A DNA stretch of 64,000 bases from Pukyongia salina. Lineage in GTDB: Bacteria > Bacteroidota > Bacteroidia > Flavobacteriales > Flavobacteriaceae. Shown one piece after another: positions 8,252 through 19,066 of this stretch. Where the stretch lies: assembly GCF_002966125.1 (NCBI RefSeq), contig NZ_CP027062.1, forward strand, positions 2,232,001 to 2,296,000, read 5' to 3'. Every line of letters starts with the position of its first letter. Position 1 is the stretch's first letter. The notes beneath the pieces were generated by a model, which searched no databases, had not been told where the DNA came from, and saw only the letters and a list, made by a program, of their open reading frames with translations. The position numbers were made by a program, and so were the translations under genes.

Positions 8252-9565
8252 ATGACTTCACTTCTCGAGGACGCCTCACAAGTTCTACACAATAACTGGA
8301 AAGATTCATTCACCATTCCCTGCGAAGGACTATATCCGTTTCAATGGAACTGGGACTCCGGATTTATCGCCATTGGGTGGGCGCACCTGGATATGGAACG
8401 AGCTAAAAGGGAAGTGTTATCCTTACTTAAAGGGCAGTGGAAAAATGGTTTTATACCGCATATTGTTTTTCATAATGAAGCCGAAACATATTATCCCGGC
8501 CCCGAAGTTCATGCGGCCTATCTCAGTGATCAAAGTCCGAAAACTAAAACCTCTGGCATTACACAGCCGCCTGTTTTAGGATTCGTGCTGGAAGAAATTT
8601 ACAATATCGCCAAGGACAAAGAAGACATTCTCCATTTTATAGATGAAGTTTTCGATGCGGTATATCTCAATCATCATTATTTCTACACGCATAGAGACCC
8701 GGCTAATGAAGGCCTGGTGTACATTTGCCACAATTGGGAAGCAGGAACAGACAACACCCCGGTCTGGGATTTTATTTGGGAAACCTTCGAAGTCCCTAAT
8801 TACGAGCTCGACCGAAAGGATACCAAATTGATAGATGCCTCGCATCGCCCAACCAATAAAGAATACCAATATTACATTCATCTAATAGAGTTGTTCAAGC
8901 AATGGAAATACGACGATGTGCTTATTGCCGGGGGTTCTCCCTTTCTCATTCAGGATCCATTATTTAACAGCATGCTGATAGCGTCTAACGAAAGCATAAT
9001 CCGCCTTGGAAAGCTGTTAAATCGTACAGAGAAAGTTGGTCAATTAAGTAGATGGCAGACCAGGGCAAAGGAGCGTATGAACACTAAACTATTTGACGAC
9101 CAATTGAACGCTTATGTGTACTACGATCTTAGAAATGAGCGAAAATTATCTCATGTTTCTTCCTCTAGTTTTGCTCCCCTTATGGCCGGAATACCAACCA
9201 AAGAGCAAGCAGACCGTATTGTGAGACATTTTCAGGGAGGTCGTTTTAGCGGAGCAAAGCATGAAAATTTTCTTTGTGCATCCTTCGACCCCGGAAGTGA
9301 GTTCTTTAATTCGAAAAAATATTGGAGAGGGCCTATCTGGATCAACCTTAACTGGATCATTTATCGTGGATTAAGACGATATGGATATGATGAAATAGCC
9401 GATATCATTAGAAAAGACACCTTATATCTTATGGAGAAATACGGTTTCTACGAATACTTCGAACCTTCCAAAGAAGTAAACAAATCACTCGATAAAGGAT
9501 ATGGCGGGAATAACTTTTCCTGGAGTGCTGCACTTACCATTGATCTGCTAACCAATAAAATCTAA
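8252..9565 (+). CDS. MGH1-like glycoside hydrolase (mannosyl-/glucosylglycerate hydrolase candidate)
   Basis: The 437-residue product is an (alpha/alpha)6-barrel glycosidase of the trehalase/GH63-like group. Visible family features are FQWNWDSGF near residue 29, the acidic CHNWEAGTDNTPVWD segment near 153, KYWRGPIWINLNW near 352 and the end motif YGGNNFSWSAA near 418. Related enzymes include glycosylglycerate hydrolases of the MGH1 type, which release glycerate and a hexose. There is no signal peptide, so it acts in the cytoplasm on imported substrate. The symporter gene starts 1 bp after its stop and a glycerate kinase follows, which supports a glycosylglycerate substrate. The exact sugar cannot be read from sequence. 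Confidence 0.8.
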   Translation: MTSLLEDASQVLHNNWKDSFTIPCEGLYPFQWNWDSGFIAIGWAHLDMERAKREVLSLLKGQWKNGFIPHIVFHNEAETYYPGPEVHAAYLSDQSPKTKTSGITQPPVLGFVLEEIYNIAKDKEDILHFIDEVFDAVYLNHHYFYTHRDPANEGLVYICHNWEAGTDNTPVWDFIWETFEVPNYELDRKDTKLIDASHRPTNKEYQYYIHLIELFKQWKYDDVLIAGGSPFLIQDPLFNSMLIASNESIIRLGKLLNRTEKVGQLSRWQTRAKERMNTKLFDDQLNAYVYYDLRNERKLSHVSSSSFAPLMAGIPTKEQADRIVRHFQGGRFSGAKHENFLCASFDPGSEFFNSKKYWRGPIWINLNWIIYRGLRRYGYDEIADIIRKDTLYLMEKYGFYEYFEPSKEVNKSLDKGYGGNNFSWSAALTIDLLTNKI

Positions 9566-9566
9566 T

Positions 9567-11213
9567 ATGAACTGGCTCGACTATACCATCGTACTCCTGT
9601 ACATTGTTTTCTTCCTTGGAATGGGAAATTTTTTCAAGAATAATAAAGATTCTACAGATTATTTCCTGGGAGGCAGAAGCATGGGGTGGTTCCCATTGAG
9701 CTTGTCTACTATGGCAACCCAACTTTCGGCCATTAGTTTTATTTCTGCACCGGCGTTTGTAGGACTAAAACTGGGCGGTGGTATGAAATGGCTCACCTTC
9801 GAATTTGCTGTGCCCCTCGCAATGATTTGCATAATGCTGTTTGTAATCCCTCCACTTTTCAGATCGGGCGTGGTGAGTATTTACGAATATGTGGAGAAAC
9901 GTTTTTCGCCTTCTACAAGGCTAATTTTAAGTATTGTTTTTCAAATTAGTCGTGCCCTGGGGACTGGGGTGATGGTGTATACCATTGCAATGATCTTACA
10001 GGCAGTGCTGGATATCGATTACATCTATACCATTCTTATAATTAGTGTAATTACCATAATTTATAGCTGGCAAGGCGGTATGAAAGCGGTAGTTTGGGGA
10101 GATGCTATACAGATGATCCTGTTGTTTGGTGGCTTGGTGGTATGCCTTATTTACGGATGGTACCTGGTTGAAGAAGCCGGAGGCTTAACCAATGGATTCG
10201 CCACCGAACGCTTACAGGTTATTGATCTTAATCTTGGGATAGGACCCGATCAGGAATACGGACTATGGCCTATGCTTATTGGCGGATTTTTTCTCTATGT
10301 CTCGTACTATGGCTGTGATCAGACCCAGGCACAACGTATGCTTTCCGCTAAGAATGAAAAGACCATCAGGCAATTGTTACTCGCCAACGGTCTGTTGCGT
10401 TTCCCGGTAGTGTTGATCTACTGTATTATGGGGCTGTTTGTTGGAGCCTTGGTAACGTTAAACCCCGATTTTATGGCCGAAATTGCCAGTACTACCCAAA
10501 AGCATTTCCCCCAGGATTTCGCATCAACAGGCTATAAGGCCGACCTGATGATTCCTGTTTTTATTACAAAATATCTACCTCATGGAATGATTGGCTTACT
10601 TATGGTTGCAATTATGTCTGCAGCCATGTCGTCTTTAAGTTCTACGGTAAATTCGTTATCTGCAGTAAGTGTTGAAGATTTTTTTAATAGAGGGAAAAAG
10701 AAACTTGAACAAGCCAGATACATGCGAATCTCAAAACTAGCCGTTGTTTTTTGGGGGGTAGTGTGTATAGCGTTCTCCTTCCTGTTTGGGGGCAGTAAAA
10801 GCACAGTGATAGAGATTATTAACGCCATAGGCTCTGTGTTCTATGGCCCTGTTCTGGTTACTTTCATTCTGGCGATTTTCTCCAAGCGGGTAAACCATGT
10901 TGGGATGAACACCGGGATCATTGTTGCGGTGTTGATAAATTTGATATTCTCCAATACAATACAGGAGATCTTTAATTACGATATAGGGATTAAAATTTTC
11001 TGGATTTGGCTCAATTTCACCGGAGTGCTTATATCATTGGTGGTTGCCTACCTGGTGAGTGCCATGACCAAAAATGTGAAAGTTAAAACTGCAGACGTAA
11101 TAAAGTTTGAAGTGAAGAAGAGTGATATCTTTTCCAAGGAGGTATATATTCTTGTAGCCTTCTTTGTGGCTATTCTAATCTTTAGTTATTTCGTACCTCA
11201 GATCTTTTCATAA
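9567..11213 (+). CDS. Sodium:solute symporter (SSS family)
   Basis: A 548-residue integral membrane protein with about 13-14 hydrophobic segments. It carries the SSS hallmarks: an N-terminal DYFLGGRSMGWFPLSLS motif near residue 31, AISFISAPAFVG near 55, and a central MSAAMSSLSSTVNSLS segment near 350 that corresponds to the sodium-site helix. It should import a sugar or sugar-acid with sodium. Its position between a cytoplasmic glycosidase and glycerate kinase (1 bp and 0 bp gaps) suggests that the cargo is the glycosidase substrate. Confidence 0.92.
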   Translation: MNWLDYTIVLLYIVFFLGMGNFFKNNKDSTDYFLGGRSMGWFPLSLSTMATQLSAISFISAPAFVGLKLGGGMKWLTFEFAVPLAMICIMLFVIPPLFRSGVVSIYEYVEKRFSPSTRLILSIVFQISRALGTGVMVYTIAMILQAVLDIDYIYTILIISVITIIYSWQGGMKAVVWGDAIQMILLFGGLVVCLIYGWYLVEEAGGLTNGFATERLQVIDLNLGIGPDQEYGLWPMLIGGFFLYVSYYGCDQTQAQRMLSAKNEKTIRQLLLANGLLRFPVVLIYCIMGLFVGALVTLNPDFMAEIASTTQKHFPQDFASTGYKADLMIPVFITKYLPHGMIGLLMVAIMSAAMSSLSSTVNSLSAVSVEDFFNRGKKKLEQARYMRISKLAVVFWGVVCIAFSFLFGGSKSTVIEIINAIGSVFYGPVLVTFILAIFSKRVNHVGMNTGIIVAVLINLIFSNTIQEIFNYDIGIKIFWIWLNFTGVLISLVVAYLVSAMTKNVKVKTADVIKFEVKKSDIFSKEVYILVAFFVAILIFSYFVPQIFS

Positions 11214-12341
11214 ATGGCTTTGAATGTTCTTTTAATACCCGACGCCTTCAAGGATTCACTTTCTTCTGCTGAAGTAGCTCAGGCTATGAAAAAAGGTATA
11301 CTCGAGGTCCACCCAAATGCGGAAATATACCACATAACCGCCTCCGATGGAGGCGAAGGATTTCTCGAATCGGTGATCAACTATCTGCCGGATGCCGAGA
11401 AAGTTTATTGTGATACGGTCGATCCTCTTGGCAGGCCACATCGAGCCGCCTACCTCATTGATGCTGCTAGAAAAGACGCGTATATCGAATTAGCGAGAGC
11501 CTCCGGACTTGAATTATTAAAAGCAGAAGAACGCAATCCTATGCGAACTTCTACAAAAGGTACGGGTATACAGATCGCTCACGCCATCGAACAGGGTATG
11601 AACACCATCTACCTGGGAATAGGAGGGAGCGCTACAAATGATGCCGCCACCGGAATAGCTTCTGCGTTAGGGTTCGAGTTTTTGGATGAGATCGGGAACA
11701 CGCTGGAACCAAGCGGCCAGGCATTGACCCTTATAGATTCTGTAAAAAAATCCAATGTAGCCGATGATATCAGTTTCTACGCTATAAACGATGTGCTAAA
11801 TCCATTGTATGGCCCGGAAGGAGCTGCATTTACATATGCAAAACAGAAAGGAGCATCTCAAACAGAGATCGAAAGCCTCGAGGAGGGTTTACAAAACATT
11901 AGTAGGGTTATGAAGAATGCTACGGGAAAGGATTACGCTCAATTGCCTGGTGCAGGTGCTGCCGGTGGGACTGCTTATGGATTAAAGGCTTTTCTGGGGG
12001 CCCAATTTATTTCAGGCGTTTCGTTTTTACTTCAGTTGGCAAAATTTAAGGAACTTATTAAATCAAAAAGTATCGATGTTATTCTCACTGGTGAAGGATG
12101 TATCGATTCACAAACTGCCTATGGTAAATTAGTGTCCGGGGTAGCTCTTGAATCCCGCCCTCTCAATGTGCCGGTAGTAGCTGTATGTGGTAAATTGAAC
12201 TTAAACCCTGAGGAAGTAAGAAGCCTGGGGCTCCTAGCAGCCGATCAACTGTTCAGGCCCGATCAACCGGAAGGATATAGCTACACTCATGCCAGTGAAT
12301 TGATAACAGAACGAACCCGGGAACTTATAAAGTTAATTTGA
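11214..12341 (+). CDS. Glycerate kinase
   Basis: The 375-residue product belongs to the GarK/GlxK-type glycerate kinase family: it begins with VLLIPDAFKDSLS, has DGGEGF near residue 43, GIGGSATNDAA near 139, PGAGAAGGTAYG near 246 and LTGEGCIDSQTAYGK near 293. It phosphorylates D-glycerate to a phosphoglycerate that enters lower glycolysis. The ATG directly follows the symporter stop codon, so it is the third gene of one operon. This matches hydrolysis of a glycosylglycerate. Whether the product is 2- or 3-phosphoglycerate is not readable here. Confidence 0.94.
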   Translation: MALNVLLIPDAFKDSLSSAEVAQAMKKGILEVHPNAEIYHITASDGGEGFLESVINYLPDAEKVYCDTVDPLGRPHRAAYLIDAARKDAYIELARASGLELLKAEERNPMRTSTKGTGIQIAHAIEQGMNTIYLGIGGSATNDAATGIASALGFEFLDEIGNTLEPSGQALTLIDSVKKSNVADDISFYAINDVLNPLYGPEGAAFTYAKQKGASQTEIESLEEGLQNISRVMKNATGKDYAQLPGAGAAGGTAYGLKAFLGAQFISGVSFLLQLAKFKELIKSKSIDVILTGEGCIDSQTAYGKLVSGVALESRPLNVPVVAVCGKLNLNPEEVRSLGLLAADQLFRPDQPEGYSYTHASELITERTRELIKLI

Positions 12342-12345
12342 TTAC

Positions 12346-13215
12346 TTATTCCTGGACCACCAGGGTTTCTTTGTATTCCTGAACTATCGCAAAGTATCCC
12401 AGCGCGAAATTATTGATGTCGTTAAGATTATCGAAGTTGTTATTATTATCAATATTCGTGGCATTGATAAAATTCCCTCTAACCGTTAGGGCTGGTGTTT
12501 CAAACGGACCAAAATCCTCTTCACTCTGAAGGATAAGCTGGTCCATATACGTGTAAAAATCTTCATCCACTCCCATGATAGAAATATTTAATGTATCTCC
12601 CACGGCCAGGGCCTCATCGTAAAAGTATGAGAATGCGAACTGCTGCCCCTGATAAAATTCGTCTTCGGTGACAAGGTAATTTCCGAAGTCAAAATCGAAA
12701 AGGTAGAAATCGTCACGCTCATCAGAATCTGTAAAGGTTACAATAACCTCGGTGTCATCCTCATCGAATAAAATTCCGTCTCCCTGCACCAAATTGTCTA
12801 TTGGAACGGCAGGCACAAACCTGGCAGTTGCCACATAAAATTCGTCTTCAAAATCTATTTGCAAAAAAAGGCTGCCTTGAGTGAGAAAATCGGTGTCGAA
12901 TACTTTACTGTATATACCCGAACCCGGTGTTTCCTCAATTAGTACCGGAGGGTTGATGCCTCCTCCTGGTAGGTCGAGATTAGTAAGGGTGATCTGCTGC
13001 AGGTTGGCGGCCGGAATAGACTCGAAGAAAGAACTTGTTTCACTTACTTTCACCGTAACCTTCGTAAAAGCTTCGTTAGTATCTACACGCACTAAGGCGT
13101 CGATAATAAGCCTGGGCTCCTCGGTAGGTAGGTCCACATCTATCACCTCCTGACAGGAGACCATCAAAAGAAGAAAACTCATTATTATGAGTATGCCATT
13201 ACTATATTTTTTCAT
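12346..13215 (-). CDS. DUF4249 lipoprotein
   Basis: The 289-residue product has a lipoprotein signal (LLLMVSCQE, Cys21) and the start of mature DUF4249 proteins (VIDVDLP, then PRLIIDALV), followed by beta-rich sequence. DUF4249 lipoproteins are found encoded next to TonB-dependent receptors in Bacteroidota and are thought to act as outer-membrane partners. Here it lies 16 bp downstream of a receptor gene on the same strand, forming that standard pair. Ligand unknown. Confidence 0.87.
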   Translation of the reverse strand: MKKYSNGILIIMSFLLLMVSCQEVIDVDLPTEEPRLIIDALVRVDTNEAFTKVTVKVSETSSFFESIPAANLQQITLTNLDLPGGGINPPVLIEETPGSGIYSKVFDTDFLTQGSLFLQIDFEDEFYVATARFVPAVPIDNLVQGDGILFDEDDTEVIVTFTDSDERDDFYLFDFDFGNYLVTEDEFYQGQQFAFSYFYDEALAVGDTLNISIMGVDEDFYTYMDQLILQSEEDFGPFETPALTVRGNFINATNIDNNNNFDNLNDINNFALGYFAIVQEYKETLVVQE

Positions 13216-13231
13216 CTTACCATCTCTTTTA

Positions 13232-15598
13232 CTAGAACTTAAAGTTATAGGTTACCGAAGGAACAATACCAAATATTGAGGTCCTCACGGCCTCATTGAT
13301 CCCTGTATCCTGATTTTGTCTGAAATTAATCGATGCCGAATTCATTCTGTTATATACATTATAAATGCTGAAAACCCATTCCGATTGCCAATTACGTCCT
13401 TTGTTCTTTCGAGGAGTTAGCGTTGCGGCTACATCCAGCCGATGATAATTGGGTAGGCGAGTGGAATTTCTCAGTCCGTAATATGGGATCACCAGGCCCT
13501 GGAATTCGAATTGCCCGATAGGAAAATTTGTGGGCTGCCCCGTTTGAAACACAAAATTACTATTGAAACTCCATGTTTCGTTTAATCTATAATTACCGTA
13601 AAGGGCGATATCGTGGGTCTTGTCGTAGGGGGTATTGTACCATTGTCCATTGTTTATCCCAATCTCTTCTGAATTTCGTGCAGGAGTTCGCTGTTCAGAT
13701 TTAGACAGGGTATATGCTATCCAACCTTGCAGATCTCCTGTATTTTTTCTGAAAAGAAATTCCCAGCCATACGCTCTTGCTTCTCCATTGAGGATCACCT
13801 GTTCGATGGCGTTATTAGCGATAAGGTTGGCTCCGTCTATATAATCCACGCGGTTTTGAATGTCTTTGTAGAATACTTCGGTTTCCAGCGTAAACTCCCT
13901 GTCCCACATATTCTTAAAAAATCCGAAGGCAAATTGGTCGAGTAATTGAGGTTCCACAAAGGGGCCACTGGGAGTCCAGACATCCAGAGGGGTGGGAGAG
14001 CTGGTATTACTCAATAAGTGCAGGTATTGTGCAATTCGGGTGTAGCTGGCTTTTACAGATACATCGTCGTTGAAGGTATAAGAGAGTGAAACCCTGGGTT
14101 CCAGATTGGTATAGGATGCCAGCTGTCCACTCCTGCCGGGATTAGAAACTGCTATGGGTTCTGCCGCTTTATAAATAAGAAGGAAGGGATCAAATTCAAT
14201 CGGATTGTTATTTTCGTATACATTTAGCTCTTCCTGCCCGAAACGGATAAAATGACTCAGTCGGAGTCCGTATTGAACGCGAAGTTTATTGGTCAACGTA
14301 TGTTCCACATCCACATACGCGGCAAACTCATTGGCGTATTTTTTTATCAGCTGTTCTTCCAGTATACCCGATTCCGGATTGTTGGGTTGTATCTTTCCCG
14401 GGTTAAACACGTAGTATATGTTATTGATTCCGTAGTTAATTTGGAGCTTATCAGACATGTAGTGCTTCAGGTCGTATTTGATGTTGAAATTCTGAATACC
14501 CGAATTCCATTCGAAGCCCACAAAATCAAGCTCTAAGCCATAATAATAATCCGAATAGATCACAGACAGGTTAGAGAATAATTTATCCGAAAAAATATGG
14601 TTCCATCTAAAATTCACCAGGGCGTTCCCATACACATTCACAAAACTGTCGTTGATACTAAACAGGTCCCTTCCGAAGTAACCAGATAAGAAAATATTAT
14701 TCTTCTCGTTGATTCGGTAGTTGATCTTTGTGTTTAGATCGTAGAAATATGCACTGTTGTCTATATTGAAAAGTGGTAGGAATAAATGAGCATAGGACGC
14801 CCGACCACCAACAAGGAAGGCTGCTTTATCCTTAACTATCGGCCCTTCTGCCAGGAGTCTGCTTGCTACCGCTCCAATTCCTCCATTAATTTTTAGTTCT
14901 TTGCTGTTACCTTCCTTCTGAAATATTTCTAGAACCGAAGAAAGTCGCCCGCCATATCGGGATGGAATGCCACCTTTAAAGAGTTTTACGTCCTTGATGG
15001 CGTCTGGATTAAATACAGAGAAAAAACCGAAGAGATGCGACGAGTTAAAAATAGTAGCCTCGTCCAGTAGGATCAGATTCTGATCTGCCGCTCCGCCTCT
15101 CACATTAAAGCCTGAGGAGGCTTCGCCTGCATTGGTAACTCCTGGAAGTAATAGTATAGACTTCACCACATCGGCCTCTCCCAGTACCACAGGGATATTC
15201 TTTATGGTTTCGGCACTCAGGGTATTTACACTCATCTGTGGCGCTTTTATGCTGGCACGCTCCACATCGGCTTCGATTATAACTTCATCGAGTTGTTCGG
15301 CATCATTAGCCAGGCTAATGTTTCTCCGCAAATTTTCTGTTAATTGAATAGTGACCACTTGGGTTTCCAAACCCAGACCGCTATACGTTACATCGTAGGT
15401 GCCTTCCGGTAAGGTGATAGAATAAAATCCGTATTCGTTGGTTATCGCGCCAGTGCGTAATTCGGGAATAATCACGTTAACCCCAATAAGGGTTTCACCT
15501 GTCTCTTCTTCTAGTACCGTACCACTTAGGGTATATTTTTGTTGAGAAAAACCAAATGTAGAGAGCAGGACAAAAAGCGAGAACGCAACTATTTTCAA
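13232..15598 (-). CDS. TonB-dependent outer membrane receptor with carboxypeptidase-like N-terminal domain
   Basis: The 788-residue product has a signal peptide (cleavage near FGFSQQ), a CarboxypepD_reg-like beta-sandwich (about 22-105, with GTVLEEETGETLIGVNV), a plug domain (about 125-230, with GFNVRGGAADQNLILLDE and PSRYGGRLSS) and a beta-barrel to the C-terminus, ending in Phe as is common for outer-membrane barrels. It imports an unidentified substrate using TonB energy. The lack of SusD nearby and the presence of DUF4249 point to a non-glycan cargo such as peptide or metal chelate, but this is inference. Confidence 0.93.
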   Translation of the reverse strand: MKIVAFSLFVLLSTFGFSQQKYTLSGTVLEEETGETLIGVNVIIPELRTGAITNEYGFYSITLPEGTYDVTYSGLGLETQVVTIQLTENLRRNISLANDAEQLDEVIIEADVERASIKAPQMSVNTLSAETIKNIPVVLGEADVVKSILLLPGVTNAGEASSGFNVRGGAADQNLILLDEATIFNSSHLFGFFSVFNPDAIKDVKLFKGGIPSRYGGRLSSVLEIFQKEGNSKELKINGGIGAVASRLLAEGPIVKDKAAFLVGGRASYAHLFLPLFNIDNSAYFYDLNTKINYRINEKNNIFLSGYFGRDLFSINDSFVNVYGNALVNFRWNHIFSDKLFSNLSVIYSDYYYGLELDFVGFEWNSGIQNFNIKYDLKHYMSDKLQINYGINNIYYVFNPGKIQPNNPESGILEEQLIKKYANEFAAYVDVEHTLTNKLRVQYGLRLSHFIRFGQEELNVYENNNPIEFDPFLLIYKAAEPIAVSNPGRSGQLASYTNLEPRVSLSYTFNDDVSVKASYTRIAQYLHLLSNTSSPTPLDVWTPSGPFVEPQLLDQFAFGFFKNMWDREFTLETEVFYKDIQNRVDYIDGANLIANNAIEQVILNGEARAYGWEFLFRKNTGDLQGWIAYTLSKSEQRTPARNSEEIGINNGQWYNTPYDKTHDIALYGNYRLNETWSFNSNFVFQTGQPTNFPIGQFEFQGLVIPYYGLRNSTRLPNYHRLDVAATLTPRKNKGRNWQSEWVFSIYNVYNRMNSASINFRQNQDTGINEAVRTSIFGIVPSVTYNFKF

Positions 15599-15668
15599 AT
15601 CAGATTTTTCTTAAAAATAGCTATTATAACTCACACCTGAAAACTGTTTAGATAAGGCAGGTGTTAAA

Positions 15669-17921
<2,253 letters not shown>

Positions 17922-17992
17922 TTAAAAGGATGGCAAATATAGTGAATTGAAGAAGCTTTTAAAAGGGAAGTATAGTAGAATCCTTTCCCTCT

Positions 17993-18039
17993 ACAAACAA
18001 GAAAAGCCATATCACCGTATTGCTACTTTGATATGGCTT
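17993..18039 (-). terminator. Terminator hairpin ending the candidate ncRNA
   Basis: A perfect 11-bp inverted repeat (AAGCCATATCA at 18004-18014, complement at 18029-18039). On the minus strand it is followed by TTTCTTGTTT, so termination fits that direction. Confidence 0.65.
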
Positions 18040-18300
18040 CTTGTGAAACACATCGTTACCAACTATTCGCCGAAGGCGAATCGAAGCGAGTTTATTATAC
18101 CCTCGCAGTTGTGACCTGTTTCAATGAGACTGTTTTCGTCAACGGCTTTCCGAAACAAGTTCGTCCGGCCTCTTAAAACAATACCCTAACTTTTACCGAA
18201 TCTCAGCCTGACCTTCCTTGCGGTCGTCAGCGCCTCAAACAATTCAACAAAAGATATAAAGAACGTTACTTTATGTTTATCATGCGATTTGCATCACATT
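18000..18300 (-). ncRNA. Candidate structured non-coding RNA between rplS and icd
   Basis: The interval lacks any plausible coding frame but is more GC-rich than its flanks and full of inverted repeats: 18208-18230 (CTGAC...GTCAG with an inner CC-GCAA-GG on the minus strand), 18086-18106 (GCGAG/CTCGC), 18065-18081 (ATTCGCC/GGCGAAT, 3-nt loop). A promoter with both consensus elements precedes it (18308-18337) and a terminator hairpin with a T-rich tail ends it (18039-17993). I did not find the hallmark sequences of RNase P RNA, tmRNA or SRP RNA. Identity unknown; direction is inferred from the promoter and terminator. Confidence 0.55.
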
Positions 18301-18307
18301 GATATTT

Positions 18308-18337
18308 CAAATGTAATATAGAAAATGAAATAAGCAA
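18308..18337 (-). promoter_or_regulatory. Bacteroidota-type promoter of the candidate ncRNA
   Basis: On the minus strand TACATTTG (18315-18308) matches the TAnnTTTG -7 box exactly, and TTG (18337-18335) lies 19 nt upstream as the -33 element. Expected start of transcription is about 18304-18300. Confidence 0.65.
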
Positions 18338-18399
18338 GAAAAATAACCTCCTTTGTATCAACAAAATATGAACCGGGGTTATTAACATTTGTTCATAAC

Positions 18400-18430
18400 A
18401 AAGGCCTCCAATTTGGAGGCCTTTAATTTA
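18400..18430 (-). terminator. rplS terminator
   Basis: A perfect 11-bp inverted repeat (AAAGGCCTCCA at 18400-18410 and its complement at 18414-18424) with a 3-nt loop lies 25 bp downstream of the rplS stop codon. Confidence 0.8.
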
Positions 18431-18448
18431 TGGGGATGGAAGCTATTA

Positions 18449-18799
18449 TTAGCTTCTTTTTTCTCGAATTCTTGCCTTCTTACCGGTAAGTCCTCTGAAG
18501 TAATAGATACGTTTTCTACGAACACTACCTACTTTATTTACTTCGATCTTCTGTAAAGCCGGAAGATTCATTGGGAAAATTCTTTCCACTCCAACTGTTC
18601 CGGACATTTTACGGATGGTGAATGTTTGCGATGTACCTGTTCCTTTTATCTGGATCACAGTTCCTTTAAAGAACTGAGTTCTTTTCTTGTCACCTTCACG
18701 GATCTCATAATACACAGTAATACTATCACCCGCACTAAACTTGGGGAATTCTTTTTTAGTTACAAATTCGTCCTGAACAAATTTTACTAAGCTTTCCAT
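18449..18799 (-). CDS. rplS: 50S ribosomal protein L19
   Basis: A 116-residue L19, which sits at the interface of the two ribosomal subunits. Typical features are FSAGDSITVYYEIREG near residue 22, the FTIRKMS-GVGVERIFP stretch near 64-77 and the basic C-terminal segment RRKRIYYFRGLTGKKARI. It lies downstream of trmD as in the usual trmD-rplS order, but 260 bp away and with its own strong promoter, so it need not depend on trmD transcription. Confidence 0.98.
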   Translation of the reverse strand: MESLVKFVQDEFVTKKEFPKFSAGDSITVYYEIREGDKKRTQFFKGTVIQIKGTGTSQTFTIRKMSGTVGVERIFPMNLPALQKIEVNKVGSVRRKRIYYFRGLTGKKARIREKRS

Positions 18800-18871
18800 T
18801 GTAATTCTTATTAATGGTTTTGTTTAAAACAACATTCACGGTTCTCGCCAGAGGTTGAAGTAAATCGGCTG

Positions 18872-18901
18872 CAAATATACGGTTTTCTCAATTTCGAGCA
18901 A
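18872..18901 (-). promoter_or_regulatory. rplS promoter
   Basis: On the minus strand TATATTTG (18879-18872) is an exact -7 box, with TTG (18901-18899) 19 nt upstream. Transcription would start near 18868, giving an rplS leader of about 70 nt. Confidence 0.75.
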
Positions 18902-18932
18902 TTTTTTACGCAAAATATTTATGGAGAATATT

Positions 18933-19066
18933 TTGGGCGTTTCCCTGTAGTGCCGGTGAAGTAGAGCGAAGCTCACTTCACGACTACTTCAGGGTCGGGC
19001 TTTCCGCGCTACACGCCTGCCCTTTATCAAGGGCTGGGCGGGGTAGCCTGCTTCAATCCCTAACGC
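18933..19066 (-). repeat. Structured intergenic element of the flavobacterial GGGATTGAAG...GGAAAGCCCG type
   Basis: Between trmD and rplS lies a GC-rich block. On the minus strand it starts GCGTTAGGGATTGAAGC (19066-19050, spanning the trmD stop codon), forms a long hairpin (19047-19008; inner stem GCCCTT/AAGGGC with a TATC loop, outer stem GCTAC/GTAGC), continues GCGGAAAGCCCGACCC (19007-18992), then a second hairpin (18981-18956, 11 bp with one bulge) and ends in CGCCCAA. I recall this conserved-flank/variable-hairpin layout as a common dispersed intergenic element in Flavobacteriaceae. Function unknown. Confidence 0.6.
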
